Shown piece by piece: positions 28,873 to 36,369 of a stretch of DNA of 64,000 nt. The DNA is taken from assembly GCF_000455825.1 (NCBI RefSeq), contig NZ_ATAO01000024.1:1-64000 (forward strand), in the 5' to 3' direction. Numbering within the stretch: the first letter of the stretch is position 1; each line of letters opens with the position of its first letter. The position numbers and the translations under genes were made by a program. The stretch comes from Microbacterium maritypicum MF109. Lineage in GTDB: Bacteria; Actinomycetota; Actinomycetes; Actinomycetales; Microbacteriaceae. Below the pieces are notes generated by a model, which did not search any database, had not been told where the DNA came from, and saw nothing but the letters and a program-made list of their open reading frames with translations.

Positions 28873-29888
28873 CGTGCACCTCCGCGGGAGTCGAGGACGG
28901 CGACCGCGTGGAGGATCCACCGGTCGCCCGTCGAGGAGAGGCCGGAGACCGGGCGCGTGCGCCTGTCTCCGGTGAGAGCGGCCTCGTAGCAGAGGCGTGC
29001 GGCGGCGAGATGGGCGCTCCAGAGGGTGGCGCCGACGATCGTCGAGGGTGCGCTGCTCGGCACGGACCAGGAGCGCACTTCGGTCGCACCGCGCACCCAG
29101 CCCTGTCCGGAGGCGCGGGCGACGCGCTCGACCTCGGTGGTCGGTGAGCCCCCGATCCGATCGGCGAACTCCGCGATGGCGGGCGAGCGTCGCGTGCCGA
29201 GAGCCTGCACAGCAGCGGCGTGCGGGGTCGGCACGTGCGGGATCCCGACGGCGGCGAGCGGGATCTCCGGCGCGAGTCCTCGGCGCACCCAGGCGTCGGC
29301 ATCCGCAGCCCGGGGGACGCCGAGCATCTCCCGCAGCCGCTTCGAGGGACCGACCTGCACGGGCCCGGCGCGCTCCCCCAGCAGGAATCGCACGGCGGCG
29401 ACCGCGTAGGCCGCATCCGCGATCCACAGGGGCCACGCCCGGTGCCGGTAGCGGCCGAACGACCGCCCCGGCAGCACGGTGAACACCAGGCGTGCGGTGC
29501 CGTCGTCCGATGCCGGCGACGGCCATCCGTCCGCACGGTCGGATGCGAGGACGCGACGATGGAAGACCCCTTCCTGGTCGACCGTCCAGCGCACACCGGT
29601 GGGGTCGATCAGGTGGGTCTGCACCGGATAGCACGCTCCGGCCGAGGGGACGGGGCGCCGACGGATGCGGGTGGCCGAGCCGTCGGCATCCCGGTGGTAC
29701 TCCCCCGGGTGCCACAGGGCGTCGACGAGCTCTGACACCCCGCGGTGAGGTTCGTCCGCGACGGCGCCGACCCGATCCCAGGCGTTCGCGCGCGGCCCCG
29801 GCGGCAGGGGACCTGCGGGCATGCGCGAGGTCAGCGCCTCGTCGAGCGGGGCAGGAAGGCCGCGGCTCTCGCGGCGTGTGCGATCCAT
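28869..29888 (-). CDS. SagB-type (McbC-like) azoline dehydrogenase
   Basis: Nitroreductase-fold flavoprotein of 339 residues. The stretch RRPVPSAGACYPVQTHLI (77-94) matches the family pattern RPxPSaGaxYPve seen in SagB/ThcOx enzymes, followed later by VPSSAPSTIVGATLWSAHLAAARLCYEA in the FMN-binding half. In LAP pathways this FMN enzyme oxidises azolines made by the YcaO complex to aromatic azoles. It begins 8 bases after the YcaO gene and overlaps the ABC gene, so it belongs to the operon. If active, the mature peptide should hold oxazoles rather than only oxazolines. Confidence 0.85.
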   Translation of the reverse strand: MDRTRRESRGLPAPLDEALTSRMPAGPLPPGPRANAWDRVGAVADEPHRGVSELVDALWHPGEYHRDADGSATRIRRRPVPSAGACYPVQTHLIDPTGVRWTVDQEGVFHRRVLASDRADGWPSPASDDGTARLVFTVLPGRSFGRYRHRAWPLWIADAAYAVAAVRFLLGERAGPVQVGPSKRLREMLGVPRAADADAWVRRGLAPEIPLAAVGIPHVPTPHAAAVQALGTRRSPAIAEFADRIGGSPTTEVERVARASGQGWVRGATEVRSWSVPSSAPSTIVGATLWSAHLAAARLCYEAALTGDRRTRPVSGLSSTGDRWILHAVAVLDSRGGAR

Positions 29889-29896
29889 GACGGCCC

Positions 29897-31300
29897 TCAC
29901 ATGTGCGGAGCCGGGAGGAGCGTGAAGTCCTCCGGGCCGCCGGTCCAGGTGGTGCGCCAGCCGCGCTCCTCGGCCGCCTCGCGGAACCGTGGCATTCCGA
30001 GGTACGAGAACGCCGCCGGGGCGTTGGGCACCAGTCCGGTCACGATCGAACGCACCACGCGCAGGTCGGTGCGTCGCACGTCGGAGGTCGTGAGGTCGCG
30101 GGTCAGGACGCGGTGACCGCGATCGCGCAGACGCCCGTACACCTCGTCGATCGTGACCGGGTCCACCGCACTCAGCGGACGCACGCCCTGCGCGGGCGAC
30201 TGGAACCGCCGGGCCTCGTCGTGCACGCTCGGGTCGAGCCACACCTGCACGTGCGCGCCGAGGTCGATCACGTTCTCGAACTGCGGCCCGGCCGCGGCGA
30301 GGTAGTCGGCGTGCGGACGGAAGTCGAGGGTGAGGCCCTTCGCCATCAGTCCCGCAGCGACCGCGCGGAACACCCATCCGTCGTCCGTCGTGCATCCCTG
30401 CGTGTAGATCCAGGTGTGCACCGCTTCGAGCACGGCCTTCCGCGCGGCCCGCGCCGGGTCGAGCGAGGCCGAGAAGCCTGCAGCGTAGAGCCCGCGCTCC
30501 TCGTCGTGCACGAGCGCGCCGATCGCGGGAGCGAACTCCGAGGGCATCGCCACCAGCCACACCCGCAGGCTGCTCCCCTGAAGATCGTCGAGCAGACCGG
30601 GGACCGTGGCCGGATCGATGCCGAACGTCGGTCCGTCCAGGTGCCACCACACCTCGAGCGCATCCCGCTCGATGACCTCGATCACCCCGCGGTCGCGGGC
30701 GTCGTCGAAGCCTGCGCCGGTCGCGATGCCGGCGTAGTTCAGATGGTGTGTCCGCGGCAGCGCGCGGAACCGGGACTGCCGCCAGTTCAGGTGCACGAGA
30801 GAATCCGGCACCCACACCGAGTCACCGTCGATCTCGTCGCAGCGTGCCCAGAGCGTCGGCGTGGAGGGGAGCAGACGCTGATACGCGAACCCGGGCCGTG
30901 CGAGCTGCCAGTCGGCGAAGCGCGGCAGATCGGACTCGTCGATGACGCTCTCCCCGTCGGCGCGCAGCTCGTCGGCGGTGCTGACACGGAGCTCGCCGCG
31001 AGGCAGCTCATCGGGCAGCCAGTTGCCGCAATACCGCTCCACGCCCTCGCCGATCGCGGCGATGCGCGCCTGAGCAGGGTCGCCGAACGATGTGCCGAGC
31101 GACACCCGATCGGCGGGCCACTCCCCGAGGATCCGGGCGTCGGCCACGGATGCCGTCAAGGCCAGGTACCGGTCTGGGGCGCCGATCGGATGCGGCACCT
31201 CCCGCACCGAGCGGATGATGCCGGCTTCGGCGTCGACCAGCGCCTCGGCCGACAGCGTCGCCCGCGCTGTGCGGCGGTGAAGGTTGTCGTGCACGCTCAT
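29897..31300 (-). CDS. YcaO cyclodehydratase (TOMM biosynthesis protein D)
   Basis: ATP-dependent backbone-cyclising enzyme of 467 residues, YcaO family. The ATP/Mg site is visible as AIGEGVERYCG (82-92, Glu85, Glu88, Arg89) and RGVIEVIERDALEVWW (204-219, Glu208, Glu211). It activates the amide before Ser/Thr/Cys and forms azolines, normally with an E1-like or F-type partner that binds the leader; that partner is at 32271-33071. The C-terminus is LLPAPHM, only loosely like the Pro-rich PxPxP end of azoline-forming YcaO enzymes. The ATG at 31300 overlaps the hydrolase stop by four bases. The substrate should be the Ser-rich peptide at 33157-33255. Confidence 0.92.
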   Translation of the reverse strand: MSVHDNLHRRTARATLSAEALVDAEAGIIRSVREVPHPIGAPDRYLALTASVADARILGEWPADRVSLGTSFGDPAQARIAAIGEGVERYCGNWLPDELPRGELRVSTADELRADGESVIDESDLPRFADWQLARPGFAYQRLLPSTPTLWARCDEIDGDSVWVPDSLVHLNWRQSRFRALPRTHHLNYAGIATGAGFDDARDRGVIEVIERDALEVWWHLDGPTFGIDPATVPGLLDDLQGSSLRVWLVAMPSEFAPAIGALVHDEERGLYAAGFSASLDPARAARKAVLEAVHTWIYTQGCTTDDGWVFRAVAAGLMAKGLTLDFRPHADYLAAAGPQFENVIDLGAHVQVWLDPSVHDEARRFQSPAQGVRPLSAVDPVTIDEVYGRLRDRGHRVLTRDLTTSDVRRTDLRVVRSIVTGLVPNAPAAFSYLGMPRFREAAEERGWRTTWTGGPEDFTLLPAPHM

Positions 31301-32274
31301 GCTGTCCTCTCGTACCGCCAGCGGCCGGTCTCGGGTTCGAAGGCGGATCTGGTGCGGCGGCTTCGCGCCGACGCCGGTGCGGGGAGCGCGGATGCCGTGG
31401 TCGGCAGGCCGGTCTCGGCGAGCCAGGAGTCGAGCACACCCCCGATGCCGCCTGCGCTGCGCAGCCGGGAGCGCACCTCGGCATCGTCGATGTCGGCAGC
31501 GAGCCGATGCCCCCACGGACCGTCGACCAGGTGGACGGGGCCCTGCCAGGCAGCCGCGAGCCGACCGGCATGCGTGAAGAAGAAGTCGTGATCGCCGCGG
31601 ATGAGCAGCAGCGGTGCCAGGAGCGCCCCGTAGGCACGGTCCAGGTCGACGGCCGGAGCAGACCAGAGGCGTCGCCATCCGGACAGGACCTCGGAAGACC
31701 ACCCCCACTCGTCGGCGGCCCGATGCACGCCCACGTCGGATGCCCGCCGGACACGGGCCGAGAGCTGCTCGTCCGACAGCGGCGCCAGGGAACGCGGGCC
31801 GCGGCCGTGCTGGTGCCACCACCCGATCCGGTCGCGCAGCTGGGGACGCCCGTTCTCGTCCCACGCGGTCTCGGCGAGCCCGAGCGCCGGCACCTGGAGC
31901 ACCAGGGCCTCGACGACGACGGCCCTGGCCGCTTCGAGTGCGGTGTGCGCGGCATACGAGCCGCCGGACAGCACGAGCGGGAGCCCGGGGCTCTCGGCCC
32001 TGACCTGCTCGACCACCGCGCGCCCGTCGCTGCGTTCCGCGAGGTAGGGGCGCCATTCACCGTCGGAGGAGTGGCGTCCGCGCACGTCATGGATCACGCA
32101 GCGGTAGCCCCGCCCGACCCAGGCGCGTGCGGTGTCGCCGTGTCGCCAGGCGCCGTATGGCGTACGGATGAGCACGACGCCGCGAGGTTCCGCGGGTTCC
32201 CAGACCCAGCCGCGCAGCAGGGCGCCGTCTTCCGCGAGCACGGCATGAGGGCGGGCATCGCGCGGCGGCGTCAT
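31297..32274 (-). CDS. Alpha/beta hydrolase, S15/CocE-NonD-like peptidase (candidate RiPP peptidase)
   Basis: Soluble hydrolase of 325 residues. The CocE/X-prolyl peptidase signature DVRGRHSSDGEW (63-74) is present, with nucleophile elbow GGSYAA (Ser106), a likely catalytic Asp in GDHD (228 or 230) and His256 in DGPWGHR. No signal peptide is seen, so it acts in the cytoplasm. It lies between the E1-like and YcaO genes with 4-base overlaps on both sides, which ties it to peptide maturation. It may remove the leader or trim the core; an esterase or amidase role is also possible. Confidence 0.82.
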   Translation of the reverse strand: MTPPRDARPHAVLAEDGALLRGWVWEPAEPRGVVLIRTPYGAWRHGDTARAWVGRGYRCVIHDVRGRHSSDGEWRPYLAERSDGRAVVEQVRAESPGLPLVLSGGSYAAHTALEAARAVVVEALVLQVPALGLAETAWDENGRPQLRDRIGWWHQHGRGPRSLAPLSDEQLSARVRRASDVGVHRAADEWGWSSEVLSGWRRLWSAPAVDLDRAYGALLAPLLLIRGDHDFFFTHAGRLAAAWQGPVHLVDGPWGHRLAADIDDAEVRSRLRSAGGIGGVLDSWLAETGLPTTASALPAPASARSRRTRSAFEPETGRWRYERTA

Positions 32275-33071
32275 CGGATCACCCGGCGCGGGGCCGCGGG
32301 GAAGGGCAGCACCGTGTGCGCGCTCACGGAACCGGTTGCGGGAACGACCTTCCAGAGCGTCGTCCGCAGCCGGTCGAGTTCTGCGTCCTCCTGCGCCCAC
32401 GCGAGGATGGTGTGCAGCAGTCGGGCGAGCACGAGCGCTCGGGTCGCGTCGTCGAGCGCGCCAGGGGTGAGCGGACGCGCCAGCTGCCAGGCCTCGGTCG
32501 ACGCGGGCGCGCTGCTCGCGGCCACCCTTCGCGCGGCCACCTGCACGGAGGTGGGGTCGCCGGGGTCGACGGCGAGCGGATCGATCAGCACGACCTCGCC
32601 CTCCCGGTGCACGCGGAGCCACGCGGTGCCCCGCTCGGGAAGCCGATCGAGCTCTGCCCAGCGGCGGCGGCCGGAGGCGTCCTCGGCATAGGCGACCACG
32701 AGCGCGGCGTGCTCGGACGGTGCCGCCTCCGGATCCAGGACGGCGACCCGGGCGCCCCAGGCGGCGAGCACGCGCTCGAGGTCGTGCACGAGCGGGCCCG
32801 TTCCGAGGAGGCAGACGTCGCGGTGCTCCTGCGGCCAGCGGTGAAGGGCATCGGCGGACTCGCGTTCCTGCACCTCGAGCGTCAGCCGGTCGAGTGCGGT
32901 CGAGCGCTCTCCGTGGGCCCCGCTCTCGAGGGCCTCGACCAGAGCGGCGGCCGGTGCGTCGACCAGGACGAGTCGTCCGGTGCGCAGACGGATCCGGGGG
33001 CGGCCGTCGGCACCGACGACGAGATGCGCCCCGGTGTCGGGGAGCGGCAGGATGCGGGGTTCGGAAGTCAT
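32271..33071 (-). CDS. E1-like TOMM cyclodehydratase partner (leader-binding, ocin-ThiF-like)
   Basis: Protein of 266 residues, shorter than many E1-like partners. The N-terminal 80 residues (PDTGAHLVVGADGRPRIRLRTGRLVLVDAPAAALVEALES) look like the winged-helix RiPP recognition region, and a Rossmann start VCLLGTGPLVHDLERVLAAWGARVAVLDPE begins at residue 86. These are features of bacteriocin cyclodehydratase-domain proteins that bind the leader and present the core to YcaO. It has a single cysteine (Cys87), so no zinc tetrad. Start ATG 33071 lies 85 bases downstream of the precursor gene, and it overlaps the hydrolase gene. Confidence 0.8.
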   Translation of the reverse strand: MTSEPRILPLPDTGAHLVVGADGRPRIRLRTGRLVLVDAPAAALVEALESGAHGERSTALDRLTLEVQERESADALHRWPQEHRDVCLLGTGPLVHDLERVLAAWGARVAVLDPEAAPSEHAALVVAYAEDASGRRRWAELDRLPERGTAWLRVHREGEVVLIDPLAVDPGDPTSVQVAARRVAASSAPASTEAWQLARPLTPGALDDATRALVLARLLHTILAWAQEDAELDRLRTTLWKVVPATGSVSAHTVLPFPAAPRRVIR

Positions 33072-33156
33072 GGTGTCTCTCGGTGATGGGTCCGGCCGGG
33101 CGCGAACGCCCGGCCGGACGGGAGTGCGCTCGAAAGCGCGACGGAAGGATCCGCGA

Positions 33157-33255
33157 TCAGTCGAACGGGTTCTCGACCAGGGCGTTCGAGTGCGATGCCG
33201 ACAGGTGCGCCAGCTGCTCGGACTCTTCGATCTCGGCGAGGATCTGCTTTTCCAT
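33157..33255 (-). CDS. Putative azole-RiPP precursor peptide (32 aa, Ser/His core)
   Basis: Very short gene with an excellent ribosome site (AAGGAG, 6 bases before the ATG at 33255), as the first gene of the YcaO operon. The N-terminal half MEKQILAEIEESEQLA is acidic and helical, like a leader. The C-terminal part HLSASHSNALVENPFD (17-32) contains Ser19, Ser21 and Ser23 alternating with Ala20 and His22. It has no Cys or Thr, so oxazole formation at up to three serines is expected. With His17 and His22 beside the rings, imidazole and azole nitrogens could bind a metal. The frame can be extended upstream to 33384, but that part lies over the operator and lacks a better ribosome site. Core boundaries are inferred. 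Confidence 0.75.
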   Translation of the reverse strand: MEKQILAEIEESEQLAHLSASHSNALVENPFD

Positions 33256-33334
33256 TTCGTGCTCCTTCTGTGAGGTGTCCGCCTCGCGGGGTGCGGGGCG
33301 GTGTCCACGGTGAGTGAACACTGACGACCCTAAA

Positions 33335-33349
33335 TGATAATGATTCTCA
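33335..33349. promoter_or_regulatory. Fur-family (Zur-like) 7-1-7 operator between the RiPP and uptake operons
   Basis: TGATAATGATTCTCA is a 7-1-7 inverted repeat with 6 of 7 paired positions. It agrees at 13 of 15 positions with the Zur-type pattern TGAAAATGATTTTCA as I know it from actinobacteria, and the surrounding 19 bases also fit 16 of 19 positions of the classical Fur box. It lies in the AT-rich middle of the 115-base divergent gap, 21 bases before the propeller gene start and 79 before the precursor start. No TTAGG-type iron box is seen here, unlike at 9024-9069. Zinc control is therefore the first guess; other Fur-family regulators are possible. Confidence 0.72.
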
Positions 33350-33370
33350 ATATCTACTAGGATCGCTGAC

Positions 33371-34576
33371 ATGTCCTCCTCCACCCCCCTCCTCGCCGCT
33401 GATCACCGGGCCGGAGTCGTCTACGAGATCCATGACGGTTCCCGGCGTGTCGCCGTCGCCGACAGCTGGCTCGCCGAGCATGCGGGCTTCCTCCGCCTGC
33501 CCGCCGGATCATCCGGCCGCTGGGCGTTCGCGGACGACCGCGGCGGTGCGCTGGTCATCGCAGACGCGGACTCCGTACGACGCGTCCCGATCGCCATCCC
33601 GGCGGAGCATCTGGCCTGCGATCCGAGCGGACGCCACGTGGTCGTCACCTCCGGTCTGGGCATGAACGAGGAAGCCTGGACCGACCTGGTGTCCGTCGTC
33701 GATCTCGCGACCGACTCCTCCGTGCGCTTCCGCGTGCGCACCGGTGAGCCGGGCGTCGTGGTCGCTCCGGATCAGGCCACGGGAGAGCCGATGATCGTGC
33801 TCCGCCATCGCGAACCCGGAGCCGTCGAGGCACTGCCCCTCGCGGCGGCGCTCGAGGTCGGAGCGCACGCACCGGTCCTGCGCGGGCACGTCATCGACGA
33901 CCTCGCCGCAGACGGACACGGCGACGTGATGGACCCCGCTTCCGGCCTCATCGGCATCGCGACGAGCCGCGGTCTGGAGCGCTTCATCGTCGACGGCGGA
34001 GTTCCCCGCGCCATCGGCATCGTCCCGTGGCCCGTCGCAGGGCGCGCGTACTACCTGCGCCTCGCGGGCGACACCGGGCGCGCCACCGGCATCGTCCGCG
34101 GAGGACCGGCCTCTCCCGGATCGTGGCCGGAGTGGACCAACACCTTCGTCGATATCGACCTCGCGTCGGGAGCCTCCCGCACCGTGCCGCTGCCGCCGGG
34201 GCTCGCCTTCCGATTCGCCCTCGCCACGGGCGTCGCAGCCGTCTCCGTCATCCATCCCGACGGGGATGTCGTGATCGTGATCGATCGGGAGGACGCGCGC
34301 ATCGCGCGGATCACCCCGATCCCGGCGATGACGCACCCGCCCCGCGCAGGACGATTGCCGTGGGACGGCGTCGACGGCCGCCCCGCACAGCGCCGGTCCA
34401 TCGCGATCGACCCCGGCACCGGAACGATCGCCGTCACCAGCGGCGGAGATGGCACGATCCACCTCGTCGACGACAGCGGCATCTCGACCATCGAGCTCCC
34501 CACCCCACTCGACGAGGGCGGGCACCTGCTGTGGGCCGGTGCCGACCACCGCGTCGACGATCTGGTCGGCCGATGA
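33371..34576 (+). CDS. Cytoplasmic beta-propeller-like protein, first gene of the uptake operon
   Basis: Protein of 401 residues without signal peptide or membrane segment. Repeating beta-strand blocks of about 45-50 residues with patterns such as GRWAFADDRGGALVIADADSV, GRHVVVTS and IAIDPGTGTIAVTSGGDGTIHLVDD suggest a seven-bladed propeller. No catalytic motif is recognised. It starts right after the Zur-like operator and overlaps the peptidase gene by four bases, so it is co-translated with it. It may bind the imported peptide or assist the peptidase. I cannot assign a known family beyond the fold. Confidence 0.75.
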   Translation: MSSSTPLLAADHRAGVVYEIHDGSRRVAVADSWLAEHAGFLRLPAGSSGRWAFADDRGGALVIADADSVRRVPIAIPAEHLACDPSGRHVVVTSGLGMNEEAWTDLVSVVDLATDSSVRFRVRTGEPGVVVAPDQATGEPMIVLRHREPGAVEALPLAAALEVGAHAPVLRGHVIDDLAADGHGDVMDPASGLIGIATSRGLERFIVDGGVPRAIGIVPWPVAGRAYYLRLAGDTGRATGIVRGGPASPGSWPEWTNTFVDIDLASGASRTVPLPPGLAFRFALATGVAAVSVIHPDGDVVIVIDREDARIARITPIPAMTHPPRAGRLPWDGVDGRPAQRRSIAIDPGTGTIAVTSGGDGTIHLVDDSGISTIELPTPLDEGGHLLWAGADHRVDDLVGR

Positions 34577-36369
34577 GCGCTCGCCGATCCGCGCTCGACG
34601 ACGCCCTCGCACGTGCGGAACGTCACGGTCGACCGGGTCTTCCCGTCGGGGGCTTCATCCTCGGTCGTGCCGACGGTCGCTCTCGTCGCGGTATCCACCG
34701 CCTCGACGGCACGACCGTGATCGAGCCCGACGGGCACCTCCATCGGATCTTCCCGTCGCCCGACCGTCGGCGCATCGCCGTCGAGTGGGCGCCCACCGCC
34801 GACGAGAACGCCGTCCTCGGCATCGTCGATGCCCACGGAGGCACCCTGCAGCTGCACCCCGACATCCGTCTGCGCTACGACACCGTGCTCTGGGCACCCG
34901 ACTCGCGCAGCCTCGACGTCGTCGCGAGCCGCGACCGGATGCTCGTGACCCTGGACCTGCAGACCGGCGAGCAGCGGGCGGCCGCTCTCGAGGCCGATGC
35001 ACGACTGCGACTGTTCCCCGGCGGGGAAAGAGGCCTGCGCGCCCTCAGCTCGGGTTCGCGAGGCACGACGCTGACCGACCGGGGCACCGGAGCATCGCTG
35101 GGTCGCTGGCCGGCGCTCCTGCGGGCCTCCCCTCTCGGCACCGGCGTGCTGGTGTGGCACGACCGCGGGCTCGATGCCGTGCCGAACGTCGGTGCCGGAA
35201 CAGACGGCGCCGGAAAAGACGATGCCGGAAAAGACGCCGCCGGAAAAGACGATGCACTCTGGCGCTGGCACGATCCCGACGCGCTGATCGTCGATGTCGC
35301 GGTGCATGATGACCGCGTCGTCGTCCTCGCCGTCGCCGACGGGCGCAGCGTGCTCATCGACCTGGTCGACGGTGTCGAGGTCGCGCGCATCGAGGCCGCG
35401 TCGAGCCCCTCCGATGCGCTCACCACCACGATGATCGGCGTCGACGACGGCGTGCTGCGTCTCGGCGTCGAGGGCCCGCTCACTCCCCCTCGCCTCCTGC
35501 AGCGCGAGCGCCGGGGGACCGTGGTGGTGCCGGCCGCTGCCGTGCGGCCCCTCGGCACGACCGTCCGCCACGACATCCGCGCCGACGACGGCGTGATCCT
35601 GACCGTCCACGTGACCTCTCCCCCGGGAACGGAGGGTCCGCTGCCGCTGATCCTGACCTGCTACGGCGGGTTCGGCGTGCCGCACCTTCCGCTCTTCGAG
35701 CCGACCGTGCCCGCCTGGGTCGAATGCGGTGGAGCGTACGCCGTCGCGCAGCTCCGCGGTGGTGGCGAGCGCGGAGCTGCGTGGCGCGAGGCGGGCCGCG
35801 GCAGGAGCAAGCACCGCACGATCGCCGACCTCGTCGACATCGCACGCGGACTCATCGAGGCCGGGATCACGCGACCCGACCTCCTCGTCCTCGCCGGGGC
35901 CTCTCTGGGCGGGGTCGTCGCAGCCGGGTGTGCGATCGCGCACCCGGATCTGTGCGCGGGATTCGTCACCACCGCCGCTCCCCTCGATCTGCTCCACCTG
36001 GACGATCATCCGCTCGGTGCACGCTGGCGAGCGGAGTTCGGCGATGACGGCACCCGCGAATCGCGCGCTCACCTCCGGGCCCTGTCTCCGCTGGCGCAGG
36101 CCGAAGCCCTTCCGGCCGGTGCCCGGATCCCCTCCTATCTCGGCGTCGTACTCGGTGAGGACACCCGAGTGCGCGCTCGCGACACGCACCGGATGGTCGA
36201 GGCGCTACGACGAGCGGGCGGCTCCGCCCGGCTCTGGACGGCTTCGGGGGCAGGACACGGTGCGAACGAGTCCGCCGCGCTGCACGAGCTGGGACTCACC
36301 GTGCTGGACTTCGCGGCCGAACTCACGACCGAATCCACGACCGAATCCACGATGGGACGTGCCCGATGA
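34573..36369 (+). CDS. Prolyl oligopeptidase-family serine peptidase (S9), cytoplasmic
   Basis: Peptidase of 598 residues with an N-terminal propeller (about 20-330) and a C-terminal alpha/beta-hydrolase domain. The POP signature RGGGERGAAWREAGR is followed by the nucleophile elbow GASLGG (Ser444), likely Asp530 in LGEDTRV and His562 in GAGHGAN. There is no signal peptide. POP enzymes cut short peptides that enter through the propeller. Placed in the importer operon, it could digest the re-imported peptide and free its cargo, or degrade a toxic peptide for immunity. ATGA overlaps link it to both neighbours. A 15-bp tandem repeat lies in the propeller part (35191-35250). Confidence 0.88.
   Translation: MSARRSALDDALARAERHGRPGLPVGGFILGRADGRSRRGIHRLDGTTVIEPDGHLHRIFPSPDRRRIAVEWAPTADENAVLGIVDAHGGTLQLHPDIRLRYDTVLWAPDSRSLDVVASRDRMLVTLDLQTGEQRAAALEADARLRLFPGGERGLRALSSGSRGTTLTDRGTGASLGRWPALLRASPLGTGVLVWHDRGLDAVPNVGAGTDGAGKDDAGKDAAGKDDALWRWHDPDALIVDVAVHDDRVVVLAVADGRSVLIDLVDGVEVARIEAASSPSDALTTTMIGVDDGVLRLGVEGPLTPPRLLQRERRGTVVVPAAAVRPLGTTVRHDIRADDGVILTVHVTSPPGTEGPLPLILTCYGGFGVPHLPLFEPTVPAWVECGGAYAVAQLRGGGERGAAWREAGRGRSKHRTIADLVDIARGLIEAGITRPDLLVLAGASLGGVVAAGCAIAHPDLCAGFVTTAAPLDLLHLDDHPLGARWRAEFGDDGTRESRAHLRALSPLAQAEALPAGARIPSYLGVVLGEDTRVRARDTHRMVEALRRAGGSARLWTASGAGHGANESAALHELGLTVLDFAAELTTESTTESTMGRAR
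35191..35250 (+). repeat. Four tandem 15-bp units inside the S9 peptidase gene
   Basis: Units at 35191, 35206, 35221 and 35236 vary around GATGCCGGAAAAGAC and encode GAGTD-GAGKD-DAGKD-AAGKD, a charged flexible loop at about residues 207-226. The run is locally richer in A than its surroundings and looks like slippage-driven expansion in a propeller loop. Confidence 0.85.

Noticed and set aside
33256..33370. Iron (DtxR/IdeR) control of the RiPP and uptake operons
   Set aside because: No TTAGGTTAGGCTAACC-like box is present in the 115-base gap; the only strong palindrome is of the Fur/Zur 7-1-7 type.
33157..33384. 75-residue version of the RiPP precursor starting at 33384
   Set aside because: It would run through the divergent promoter and operator; the internal ATG at 33255 has an ideal ribosome site and gives a sensible 32-residue precursor. 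Kept only as a remote alternative.
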